This document shows, one piece after another, positions 37,586-44,946 of a stretch of DNA of 64,000 nt. Position 1 is the first letter of the stretch, and every line of letters starts with the position of its first letter. Source of the stretch: DASQPR01 sp963831705 (GTDB lineage Bacteria; Actinomycetota; Actinomycetes; Mycobacteriales; Micromonosporaceae); NCBI GenBank assembly GCA_963831705.1, contig CAWHRE010000010.1, positions 930,001-994,000 on the forward strand, read 5' to 3'. The notes below the pieces were generated by a model that was not told where the DNA came from, made no database searches, and worked only from the letters and a program-made list of their open reading frames with translations. A program made the position numbers and the translations under genes.

Positions 37586-37906
37586 GTTGAGCGTCCCGTT
37601 CTGTCAATGTCCGCGCCCGCGATTGAGGTGAGCGGGCCCTATCGGCCGCAGCCTAACGACCGTTTTTCCGGCGCCACCCGGAAGGGTACGGACTGTGCCG
37701 TACCGCACACCCCGAAAAGAGTTCCGGAAACGATGCGTAACCGACTCTGTAGGGGCGTCGTTGTAAGCGATGTCGGGACGCTGCGGGCGGTTCTGACAAG
37801 AAGCGGCCGATGCCCTGTCGGTCGAGGGGTGGCGGCGGGGCATCGTGCATCGAGGGCCGGACGTGTGAGGGGTGCGTCCGGCCCCTCACTTTGTCTCTGC
37901 ACGACC
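37586..37906. other. Region upstream of sucC, no gene seen
   Basis: I see no credible coding frame in this stretch. It should hold the sucC promoter and 5' leader on the minus strand. Two overlapping stems exist at 37854-37889: GGGCCGGACG pairs with CGTCCGGCCC (37854-37863 with 37875-37884), or GTGAGGGG pairs with CCCCTCAC (37865-37872 with 37882-37889). The two cannot form together. The family 1 repeat follows at 37907. Confidence 0.5.
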
Positions 37907-37973
37907 AAGTCTGATCCTGGAGTTAGTCAACGCATCGACGGCGTGTCGTGCGAATAACTCCAGGATCAACTTT
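37907..37973. repeat. Palindromic repeat, family 1, copy 3
   Basis: AAGTCTGATCCTGGAGTTAG and, inverted, TAACTCCAGGATCAACTTT flank the core GCATCGACGGCGTGTCGTGC. The core is identical to that of the copy at 5156 over 20 bases. It lies 10 bases beyond the stop of the B12-binding mutase gene. Confidence 0.9.
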
Positions 37974-37983
37974 GTGCTCGGGG

Positions 37984-38386
37984 TTACGCGACCGTGGTCG
38001 CGACGTGCTCGCGCACCCAGTCGACGATGGACTGGTGGTGGCACCGGGCGTGAACATCTTGGCGACGCCGATGCCGGCTGAGTTCCGGAATGTCGGCGTC
38101 CGGAATGATGCCGCCGCCGAACACGACATGTCGGCCGCGCCCGCTCGTGCAGCAGTTCGAGTACGCGCCGGAACAGCGTCATGTGCGCGCCGGACAGGAC
38201 GGACAGGCCGATCGCGTCGGCGTCCTCCTGGATCGCGGTCTCCACGATCTGCTCGGGCGTCTGGTGCAGGCCGGTGTAGATGACCTCCATGCCGGCGTCG
38301 CGCAGCGCTCGGGCCACCACCTTGGCGCCGCGGTCGTGCCCGTCGAGGCCGGGCTTCGCAACGACGACCCGAATGCGAGCACTCAT
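37984..38386 (-). CDS. Methylmalonyl-CoA mutase-like B12-binding protein (three frameshifts)
   Basis: This is a stand-alone cobalamin-binding domain of about 135 residues, as found for the small mutase subunit. The N-terminal part is RIRVVVAKPGLDGHDRGAKV, with the DxHxxG motif where the His ligates cobalt, followed by IGLSVLSGAHM with the SxL motif. Then, in other frames, come VVFGGGIIPDADIPEL with the GG motif, MFTPGATT, and SIVDWVREHVATTVA to the stop. Frame changes fall near 38145, 38075 and 38030. The large mutase partner is not in the window. The frameshifts continue the cluster in sucC-sucD. Confidence 0.8.
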
Positions 38387-38760
38387 CGCCAGAACCCTCC
38401 GTTGTTGATTCGCAAATCCTTAACGAACGTTATCCCGACACGCCCGGGCGTATCCGGGCGGGCGACCGGCATCACAGTCGTGCCGATATTGTTGCCCCTA
38501 CCGACCGTACGTGCCTGGTGACACCGTGAAATGGCTGCTCGGCGGCCCTCTCCACAAAACGGTATTAAATTCACGAATCACGGCGTACAAACGGACAGGG
38601 TTCAGGAATCGCGGGCCCTGTGACTTGTGCAGGCCATAACGGATTGGCTACGGTGTCCGGGTTGTCATCTGCAAGACACCCTGATGTCAATGCGGTGCTA
38701 CCCCCACCACGGTTCCCCCACACCGTGTGGCGCCGGCAGTTCCAACCTCGGAGTGTGTTT
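38387..38760. promoter_or_regulatory. Divergent regulatory region upstream of the M23 gene
   Basis: No gene is seen here. On the plus strand TTGTGC (38625-38630), an 18-base spacer and TACGGT (38649-38654) form a plausible promoter, which gives a leader of about 100 bases. The leader contains stems such as GGTGTC with GACACC and CCACGGT-like pairs. I looked for the c-di-AMP (ydaO) riboswitch often found before cell-wall hydrolase genes and did not find its conserved segments. Confidence 0.4.
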
Positions 38761-39480
38761 GTGTCTGCTCGGAAAGAACGCGATCGCTATCGCGGGCGCC
38801 GCCGGATCCCAACGCCCCCGCGGAGTCGCTACGCAGCCGTAGCCGCTACCGCTGTTATTGGTGCTGGTGTGGTCGCACTGACCTCGGCTGCCGTCATGCC
38901 CGACATGAAGATCACCGACCCGAGCAGCCTCGCCGCTTTCAGTGGCAACACGAGCGTCGCCGCGGCCCGGCAGAGCACTGTCGACAAGGTCAGCCGCTCG
39001 AACCAGCGGGTCACGCAGGCTGCCACGACGGCCGGCGCCGCGACGTCGCTGAACGTCTGGGCACTGCCGATGACGTCCTACCAGATCACCACGCCGTTCG
39101 GTGATGCCGGCGCACTCAGCAAGGGTGTCGACCTCTCCGCTCCCGAAGGCACTCCGTTCTACGCCTCGCACGGCGGCACCGTGAAGCTCGCCCGGTGGGA
39201 CGGCGCGTACGGCTACACGGTCGTCATCGACGCCGGAAACAACACCGAGATCGTCTACGGGCACGCCTCGAAGCTGCTCGTACACGAAGGACAGCAAGTT
39301 CAGTCCGGCGATCTGGTCGCTCTCACCGGCAACACCGGTTATGCGTTCGACTCGGGTGTCCATTTCGAGATTCGCGTCAACGGCACGGCCGTCAATCCGG
39401 TTCAGTTCCTTCTGGACCAGAGCGTCGACCTCGTCAAGAAGACCGACTCGTTCAACAGCACGGACCTGCTCGCCGGCTGA
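38761..39480 (+). CDS. M23-like (LytM) domain protein, degenerate zinc site
   Basis: The protein has 239 residues. A basic start is followed by one membrane or signal helix (AAVAATAVIGAGVVALTSAA). A spacer of about 70 residues leads to a LytM domain: PFGDAGALSKGVDLSAPEGTPFYASHGGTV, VYGHASKLLVHEGQQVQSGD and GVHFEIRVNGTAVNP. In active M23 peptidases the first motif begins with His (HxGxD) and the last is HxHFE. Here these read SKGVD and GVHFE, so two ligand or catalytic His are missing. A non-catalytic activator role is likely. The GTG at 38761 follows GGAG by seven bases. It holds the place of Rv0950c. Confidence 0.8.
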   Translation: MSARKERDRYRGRRRIPTPPRSRYAAVAATAVIGAGVVALTSAAVMPDMKITDPSSLAAFSGNTSVAAARQSTVDKVSRSNQRVTQAATTAGAATSLNVWALPMTSYQITTPFGDAGALSKGVDLSAPEGTPFYASHGGTVKLARWDGAYGYTVVIDAGNNTEIVYGHASKLLVHEGQQVQSGDLVALTGNTGYAFDSGVHFEIRVNGTAVNPVQFLLDQSVDLVKKTDSFNSTDLLAG

Positions 39481-39547
39481 CCCGTCTTGACGGCGCCGGC
39501 CGCGGCTGTACATCCTCCAGGTCGGCGGGGCCTGCCTGCCGATCGAG

Positions 39548-42031
39548 CTACATCTTCTCGATCGGCGCGTGCCGCAACACGATCCACATCACCTGATCGC
39601 CGAAGTCGATCTGCGCCTGCGCGCGGACACCGGCACCCTGCACCGCGACTACGCGGCCGAGTCCCCACCGTTGATGATTGACGCGATCGCCGGCCACCAG
39701 CGTCGGGACCTCGACCTTGTCCATCTCGCTCGCGGTCCGGAAGCTGCTCGCCGGGATGCCGAGGCGATCCGCGATCTGCTGGGCCTTCGGTGTGCCACCG
39801 GTGAAGCCCGATCCGTAGTTTGATCCGGATTTCGATCCGTAGCCTGCTGCGCGACCGCCGACGCCGCCACTCGAACCCGACCACGACGTGTACGCGCCCT
39901 CGGTCCGGTCCCACCGCACGAGCGATTCCGGCAACTCGCCGAGGAACCGCGAAGCCGGATTGAACGAGGGCTGTCCCCACGCACTCCGCGTCATCGCGCG
40001 CGAGATGTAAAGGCGCTGACGTGCCCGGGTGATCCCGACGTACGCGAGCCGGCGCTCCTCTTCCAGTTCGGTCGTGTTGCCGAGCGAACGCAGGTGCGGG
40101 AACACGCCGTCTTCCATCCCGGTCAGGAACACGACCGGAAACTCCAGACCCTTTGCGGTGTGCAACGTCATCAGCGTGACGACGCCACCGGAGCCGCCGG
40201 GTGCGGTCGGATCGTCGGTCGGAATCTCGTCGGCGTCCGCGACCAACGCGACCTGCTCCAGGAATCCGGCGAGCGTCGGCGTTTCCGGTGGCGCGTCGAC
40301 GTCGAGATCGTCGATCGGCTGCTCACCGGTGTCCTGTGCAAGCACCCGCTCGGTGTATTCGCGCGCGACGCTGACCAGCTCTTGAAGGTTCTCCACCCGA
40401 CTTTCGTCCTGCGGATCGAGGCTCTCCTCCAGCTCCGGCAGGTATCCCGACCGGGACAGCACCGCTTCCAGCACTTCTTCGGGTAGCGCGGTCTCGGCCA
40501 TCTCACGCAGCTCGTCCATCATCGCGACGAACGCTCCGATCGCGTTCGCCGAACGAGACGAGATGCCCGGAGCGTCGCCCGCCAACCGCAGCGCGGCGCC
40601 GAACGACACCCGCTCGCGGGACGACAGCGCCTCCACCATTGCTTCCGCTCGATCACCGATCCCGCGCCGCGGTGTGTTCAGCACGCGACGAACACTTACG
40701 GTGTCGTCCTCATTGGCGATCGCCCGCAGGTACGCGAGCGCGTCGCGAACCTCTTTGCGCTCATAAAACCGAACTCCACCCACCACTTTGTACGGCAGGC
40801 CGACCCGAATGAACACGTCTTCGAACACACGCGACTGGGCATTCGTCCGGTAGAACACGGCCACGTCAGCGGGCCGAATCTCGCCGCTGTCGGTGAGTCG
40901 ATCGATCTCCCGTCCGACCCAATCCGCCTCGGCGTGCTCGGTATCCGCGACGTAGCCGACGATCTGCTCACCGTCGCCCTGATCGCTCCACAGTCGTTTC
41001 GGCTTGCGCTCGGTATTGCGATCGATGACCGCGTTCGCTGCGGACAGGATGGTCTGCGTCGAACGGTAATTCTGCTCCAGCAGGATCGTCCGGGCGTCCG
41101 GGTAATCTCGCTCGAACTCCAGGATGTTGCGGATCGTGGCACCGCGGAACGCATAGATCGACTGATCCGCGTCACCGACCACGCACAACTCGGCCGGCGG
41201 AAGGTCGTCCGTCCCGGCGCCGACCAGTTCGCGTACGAGTTGGTATTGCGCCGTGTTCGTGTCCTGGTATTCGTCGACGAGCACGTGCCGGAACCGCCGG
41301 TGGTATTTCTCGGCCACGCCCGGATGCGACGTCAGCAAATTCACGGTGGTCATGATCAGATCATCAAAGTCGAGCGCATGGGACTCGCGCAGCCGCCGCT
41401 GATACAGCGTGTACGCCTCGGCCACCGCTCGCTCGATCGGCCCCTTCGCGTTCTGCGTCGCGGTCTCCGGGTCGACCAGCTCGTTCTTCAAGTTCGACAC
41501 GGCGTTCGCGAGCATCCGCGCGCTGTACCGCTTCGGATCGAGGTCGAGTTCGCGGGCGGCGATCTGCATCAGGCGCCGCGAATCGTCCGCGTCGTAGATC
41601 GAGAACGACGATTTCAACCCGGCGTGCTCGTGCTCGGCGCGCAGAATCCGGACACAGGCCGAGTGGAACGTCGAGACCCACATGATCCGGGCGCGCGGGC
41701 CGACCAGCGACGCGACGCGCTCCTTCATCTCACCGGCGGCCTTGTTCGTGAACGTGATCGCGATGATCTCGCCGGGATGCACGTCACGCGCCGCCAGAAG
41801 GTAGGCGATCCGATGCGTGAGCACACGTGTCTTGCCGGAACCGGCACCGGCCACGATCAGCAGCGGCGAACCGGCATGGGTGACAGCTTCCCGCTGAGGG
41901 TCGTTCAGGCCGGTGAGGAGCGCCGCCGGATCGAGTCGGAAAGGCGCGGGCCGGCCCCGACCACCGTCGCTCCGGGATTCATCGGTCCGGGACACGGGAC
42001 GGGATTCTGGGATATCGAATAGTGACTGCAT
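39548..42031 (-). CDS. pcrA: ATP-dependent DNA helicase PcrA/UvrD1
   Basis: This is an SF1A 3'-5' helicase for excision repair and removal of RecA filaments. It has 827 residues. Walker A is VAGAGSGKTRVLTHR; motif Ia TFTNKAAGEMKERV; motif II VDEYQDTNTAQYQL; motif III GDADQSIYAFRGA; motif IV EQNYRSTQTILSAAN. Motif V is MTLHTAKGLEFPVVFLTGME and motif VI AYVGITRARQRLYIS. The C-terminal Tudor-like domain that binds RNA polymerase is GDRVNHQRWGLGRVVAVQG. I chose the ATG at 42031 (MQSLFDIP); TAGACT ten bases upstream suggests a very short leader. Confidence 0.96.
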   Translation of the reverse strand: MQSLFDIPESRPVSRTDESRSDGGRGRPAPFRLDPAALLTGLNDPQREAVTHAGSPLLIVAGAGSGKTRVLTHRIAYLLAARDVHPGEIIAITFTNKAAGEMKERVASLVGPRARIMWVSTFHSACVRILRAEHEHAGLKSSFSIYDADDSRRLMQIAARELDLDPKRYSARMLANAVSNLKNELVDPETATQNAKGPIERAVAEAYTLYQRRLRESHALDFDDLIMTTVNLLTSHPGVAEKYHRRFRHVLVDEYQDTNTAQYQLVRELVGAGTDDLPPAELCVVGDADQSIYAFRGATIRNILEFERDYPDARTILLEQNYRSTQTILSAANAVIDRNTERKPKRLWSDQGDGEQIVGYVADTEHAEADWVGREIDRLTDSGEIRPADVAVFYRTNAQSRVFEDVFIRVGLPYKVVGGVRFYERKEVRDALAYLRAIANEDDTVSVRRVLNTPRRGIGDRAEAMVEALSSRERVSFGAALRLAGDAPGISSRSANAIGAFVAMMDELREMAETALPEEVLEAVLSRSGYLPELEESLDPQDESRVENLQELVSVAREYTERVLAQDTGEQPIDDLDVDAPPETPTLAGFLEQVALVADADEIPTDDPTAPGGSGGVVTLMTLHTAKGLEFPVVFLTGMEDGVFPHLRSLGNTTELEEERRLAYVGITRARQRLYISRAMTRSAWGQPSFNPASRFLGELPESLVRWDRTEGAYTSWSGSSGGVGGRAAGYGSKSGSNYGSGFTGGTPKAQQIADRLGIPASSFRTASEMDKVEVPTLVAGDRVNHQRWGLGRVVAVQGAGVRAQAQIDFGDQVMWIVLRHAPIEKM

Positions 42032-42111
42032 CGCGCTGGCGAGTCTATGCCGACCCACCGACAGGCGTCCCGCGGCTCGGCCGTACGCCCCGCCGTTCTA
42101 TCGTTTCGTCC

Positions 42112-42471
42112 GTGCCGGAATTTCTGCGGACCGCGACCATCGTCGTCGCCCTCGCCGTCGCCGCCTGGGCCGGCGTGGCGGTGGTGCGCGACCGGCCGCC
42201 TTCGCGCGCCCAGCTCATCAGCCTGTGGCTGGTCGAAGCGTTCGCCATTGCGCTCGTCGCGACCGGCATTTCCGGGTTGGTGGGTGGCCATCACGTACCG
42301 TCGATCGCGACCTACATCGGATACGTGGTCGCGTTCCTGGCTGTCCCGGTGGCGGGCTGGGCCCTGGCCCGGCTGGAGCCGTCACGATGGGGATCGGTCA
42401 TCGTGGCCACGGTCGGACTCGTGGAAGCGATCCTGGTGGTGCGGCTCGAACAGGTCTGGACGGGGCTATGA
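42112..42471 (+). CDS. Small integral membrane protein
   Basis: The protein has 119 residues and four predicted helices (TATIVVALAVAAWAGVAVV, SLWLVEAFAIALVATGIS, TYIGYVVAFLAVPVAGWALA, VIVATVGLVEAILVV) with very short loops. I do not know its function; similar small membrane proteins lie next to uvrD1/pcrA in other actinobacteria. The GTG at 42112 lies seven bases after TATCGT, which fits a leaderless transcript. Its stop overlaps the next start as ATGA, so the two are coupled. Confidence 0.72.
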   Translation: MPEFLRTATIVVALAVAAWAGVAVVRDRPPSRAQLISLWLVEAFAIALVATGISGLVGGHHVPSIATYIGYVVAFLAVPVAGWALARLEPSRWGSVIVATVGLVEAILVVRLEQVWTGL

Positions 42472-42929
42472 CGCAGACGACAACCGAGAAGAAAGCGCCG
42501 CGGTCGTTGCGGCCGCGAATCAACTCCGGCTTCGGACGCCTTCTCATTTTCCTGTACGGGCTGTTTGCGCTCTCGGCCAGTTCCCGTGGCATCGTCGAAC
42601 TGATCACGAAGCACGCCGCCCCGATCTCGTACGCGTTGTCGGCGGTGGCCGGCCTGATCTACATCGTCGGCACGGTCTGCCTCGCTCGTTCCACATCACG
42701 GTCCCGGCGGATCGGCATCGCCAGCTTCTCAATCGAGCTGGTCGGCGTGATCGCGGTCAGCATCTGGACGATTCTGGATCCGGCCGCGTTCTCGGAGAAG
42801 TCGGTCTGGTCCGACTTCGGGCTGGATTACGCGTTCGTACCGCTGGCCATGCCGATCTTCGGCCTCTGGTGGCTGTGGCGCGCGCCTACGGACACGCACG
42901 TTGAGACTCCGTCCCACATGGCGGCATGA
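42468..42929 (+). CDS. Four-helix membrane protein of unknown function
   Basis: The protein has 153 residues. A basic N-terminus (KKAPRSLRPRINSGFGR) is followed by four membrane helices, among them LLIFLYGLFALSASSRG and FVPLAMPIFGLWWLWRAP. A short polar tail ends the protein. It is translationally coupled to the preceding gene and probably works with it. The promoter of the chorismate mutase leader begins four bases after its stop. Confidence 0.72.
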   Translation: MTQTTTEKKAPRSLRPRINSGFGRLLIFLYGLFALSASSRGIVELITKHAAPISYALSAVAGLIYIVGTVCLARSTSRSRRIGIASFSIELVGVIAVSIWTILDPAAFSEKSVWSDFGLDYAFVPLAMPIFGLWWLWRAPTDTHVETPSHMAA

Positions 42930-42932
42930 CCA

Positions 42933-42960
42933 TTGATATGTCACCGACGCATGGCATACT
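42933..42960 (+). promoter_or_regulatory. Promoter of the chorismate mutase leader
   Basis: TTGATA at 42933-42938 and CATACT at 42955-42960 are separated by 16 bases. This predicts a transcript start at about 42967-42968, exactly at the GTG of the leader reading frame. It is among the best promoter matches in the window. Confidence 0.7.
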
Positions 42961-42967
42961 TCGAAGC

Positions 42968-43036
42968 GTGACGCAGACCAGTGCGCGATTTTATGGCTAC
43001 GAGACCGGGAGTCCGGCACTCGTGGGCCGCATCTAG
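42968..43036 (+). CDS. Leader peptide MTQTSARFYGYETGSPALVGRI, aromatic attenuator
   Basis: A 22-codon frame starts at GTG 42968 and stops at TAG 43034. Codons 7, 8 and 10 are TTT, TAT and TAC (Phe, Tyr, Tyr), placed 45 bases before the end of the leader. There is no ribosome binding site; the predicted transcript starts at the GTG itself, so translation would be leaderless. A ribosome stalled at Phe/Tyr would leave 43019-43028 free, while one that finishes would cover it. That segment can pair with part of the terminator hairpin. The peptide presumably senses charged tRNA-Tyr and tRNA-Phe and controls the chorismate mutase gene 116 bases downstream. Confidence 0.72.
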   Translation: MTQTSARFYGYETGSPALVGRI

Positions 43037-43072
43037 CTGCGCCAAACCTACGAACGCCCCAGGCTCACCGAG
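43019..43072 (+). promoter_or_regulatory. Antiterminator pairing
   Basis: CTCGTGGGCC at 43019-43028, inside leader codons 17-20, pairs with GGCTCACCGAG at 43062-43072 through ten pairs (one G-T) and one bulged base. The second segment is the inner part of the terminator hairpin, so the two structures exclude each other. Confidence 0.6.
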
Positions 43073-43088
43073 CCCCGGGGCGTTTTTT
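43053..43088 (+). terminator. Intrinsic terminator of the attenuator
   Basis: AACGCCCC (43053-43060) pairs with GGGGCGTT (43077-43084), and GGCTC pairs with GAGCC inside. A run of six T (43083-43088) follows directly. It is the only terminator in the window with a full T run and lies between the leader peptide and the chorismate mutase gene. Confidence 0.85.
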
Positions 43089-43154
43089 GATGCTCCGAGT
43101 CGGTTGAGCGGCCGTTTTACCCATACATCGCAACACCGACACGAGGAGCACATG

Positions 43155-43451
43155 ATGACCGCCGTCGTTGAAAATAAGCCCATGAGCACTGGAACCTCCG
43201 ATGCCGGAGCGTCCGACCGGATCGGCGAGATGCGGAACCGGATCGACGAGATCGACCAGACGTTGATCGACCTGTGGAAGGAACGCGCCGCGATCTCCGG
43301 TGAGGTCGGTCGGGTCCGGATCGCCTCCGGCGGCACTCGTCTGGTGCTGTCCCGCGAGCGCGAGATCGTCGATCGCTTCCGCGAGGCGCTGGGCGCGGAC
43401 GGCGTACAACTGGCGCTTCTGATCTTGCGCGCCGGTCGCGGCAAGCTCTGA
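43155..43451 (+). CDS. Chorismate mutase (AroQ type)
   Basis: Chorismate mutase converts chorismate to prephenate, the first committed step to Phe and Tyr. The all-helical AroQ domain of about 75 residues reads GEMRNRIDEIDQTLIDLWKE, ISGEVGRVRIASGGTR, LSREREIVDRFREALG, and ends LLILRAGRGKL. The catalytic Lys of helix 1 usually found in such enzymes (GxxK) reads GRVR, an Arg, as in some actinobacterial forms. Two ATGs occur at 43152 and 43155; GAGGAG is better spaced for the second. It corresponds in position to Rv0948c beside uvrD1. The gene is preceded by a leader peptide and attenuator. Confidence 0.9.
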   Translation: MTAVVENKPMSTGTSDAGASDRIGEMRNRIDEIDQTLIDLWKERAAISGEVGRVRIASGGTRLVLSREREIVDRFREALGADGVQLALLILRAGRGKL

Positions 43452-43551
43452 ACCGTATCGTCGCGAGCCGGGCGTCGGCTCCGATCCGCAGCATCGGCGG
43501 GCCGGGGCAAGCGCTGAGCCGCGGTCACATGCCGGGAGGTATAAAGGGCGC

Positions 43552-44289
43552 ATGACGTTTCCCAACTCGCCCGAGCCGATTGCCGATGTGGAGCGCATCC
43601 TGTGCGTAGCCGCCCACCCGGACGACATCGACTTCGGTGCGGCCGGCACCGTCGCGACCTGGGTACAGGCCGGCATCTCGGTGACGTATCTCCTGGTCAC
43701 CCGCGGTGACGCGGGCGGCTTCGACGACACGCCCCGCGATCAGATGCCGCTGCTCCGGGAGGCCGAGCAGCGGACTGCGGCGGCCGCGGTAGGCGTCACC
43801 GACGTGCACTTCCTCGACGGGTACGCGGATGGCACCGTGACGCCGACGATCGAGTTGCGCCGTGACATCACCCGGGTAATCCGGATCGCGCGTCCGGATC
43901 GCATCCTCACCACGTCGCCCCTGCGCCGGTGGGAGCGCATTTCCGGCCCGTCGCACCCGGATCACCTCGCGGTCGGCGAGGCGACGACATGCGCGGTCTA
44001 TCCGGATGCACGCAACGAATTCGCGTACCCGGAGTTGCTGCGCGACGAGGGCCTCAAGCCGTGGACGGTCCGGGAGATGTGGTTCTCCGGCGGCCCGAAC
44101 CCCGATCACTTCGTCGACATCACCGAGACGTACCCCCGCAAACTGGCCGCGTTGATGGCACACACCACACAGACCAGCCATTTCGAGTTGGACGCGCGAT
44201 TGCGGACGATGCTCGGCGGCACGGCCAAGCTGGCCGGCCTGCCGGAGGGACACCTCGCCGAGGGATTCTCGGTCATCTCCACGGCCTGA
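43552..44289 (+). CDS. PIG-L/LmbE family deacetylase
   Basis: This zinc-dependent N-acetylglucosamine-type deacetylase has 245 residues. The metal motif AAHPDDIDFGAAG is near residue 25, with the catalytic Asp in it. GPSHPDHLAVGEA near residue 140 supplies the third ligand. LREAEQRTAAAAVGV is the usual intervening helix. Related enzymes act on mycothiol precursors (MshB), conjugates (Mca) or lipid-linked sugars; I cannot choose. GGGAGG lies 15 bases upstream of the start. It ends three bases from the convergent response regulator stop, with no terminator between. Confidence 0.9.
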   Translation: MTFPNSPEPIADVERILCVAAHPDDIDFGAAGTVATWVQAGISVTYLLVTRGDAGGFDDTPRDQMPLLREAEQRTAAAAVGVTDVHFLDGYADGTVTPTIELRRDITRVIRIARPDRILTTSPLRRWERISGPSHPDHLAVGEATTCAVYPDARNEFAYPELLRDEGLKPWTVREMWFSGGPNPDHFVDITETYPRKLAALMAHTTQTSHFELDARLRTMLGGTAKLAGLPEGHLAEGFSVISTA

Positions 44290-44292
44290 GCG

Positions 44293-44946
44293 CTAGACCA
44301 GGCGACGATCGGCCGCCCAGCGGCTCAGCTCGTACCGGTTCGACATCTGGAGTTTGCGCAGCACATTGGAGACGTGCGTCTCGACCGTCTTGATCGAGAT
44401 GTACAGCTCCTTCGCGATCTCCTTGTACGCATACCCCCGTGCGAGCAGACGCAGCACCTCGCGCTCGCGGTTCGTGAGCTGATCCAGTTCCGGATCGCTG
44501 ACCGGCACGTCCGGCCGCGAGGCGAACGCGTCCAGCACGAACCCGGCCAGCCGAGGGCTGAACACGGCGTCGCCGTCCGCGACCCGGCGTACCGCATCGG
44601 CGAGGTCCTCCGGCGAGATCGTCTTGGTGACGTACCCGCGAGCACCGGCCCGGATCAGGCCGATCACGTCCTCGGCGGCGTCTGACACGGACAGGGCGAG
44701 GAACTTCACGTCAGGCGTGGCACGGCGGCACGCTTCCAGGACGGCTCGCCCTCCGCCGTCCGGCATGTGCACATCCAGGAGTACGACATCCGGGCGCGTC
44801 GCGGTAATCGAACTCACCGCCTGCGCGACCGTACTGGCCTCTCCGACCACGTCGACATGCGCGCCCAGCTCGGCGCGTACGCCGGCCCGGAACATCGCGT
44901 GATCATCGACGAGAAAGACTCGCAGACGACTTTCCGGAACCGTCAC
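44293..44946 (-). CDS. NarL/LuxR-type response regulator
   Basis: The regulator has 217 residues. The receiver domain has FLVDDHAMFR (acidic pair), PDVVLLDVHMPDG (phospho-Asp), LALSVSDAAEDV, and GARGYVTKTIS (Lys). The output HTH is LTNREREVLRLLARGYAYKE and ISIKTVETHVSNVLRKLQ. It starts with GTG overlapping the kinase stop (GTGA), so the pair is coupled. With the PspC-kinase upstream and the PspC-LiaF-like gene divergent, it most likely senses envelope stress in the LiaRS/PspC style. Confidence 0.93.
   Translation of the reverse strand: MTVPESRLRVFLVDDHAMFRAGVRAELGAHVDVVGEASTVAQAVSSITATRPDVVLLDVHMPDGGGRAVLEACRRATPDVKFLALSVSDAAEDVIGLIRAGARGYVTKTISPEDLADAVRRVADGDAVFSPRLAGFVLDAFASRPDVPVSDPELDQLTNREREVLRLLARGYAYKEIAKELYISIKTVETHVSNVLRKLQMSNRYELSRWAADRRLV

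Noticed and set aside
38520..38760. c-di-AMP (ydaO) riboswitch before the M23 gene
   Set aside because: Location would fit, but the conserved GAATC and GGGAACC-type segments are not present.
42981..43151. N-terminal extension of chorismate mutase by 57 codons
   Set aside because: The in-frame extension would run through the terminator hairpin and six T; the GAGGAG-ATG at 43143-43157 is a far better start.
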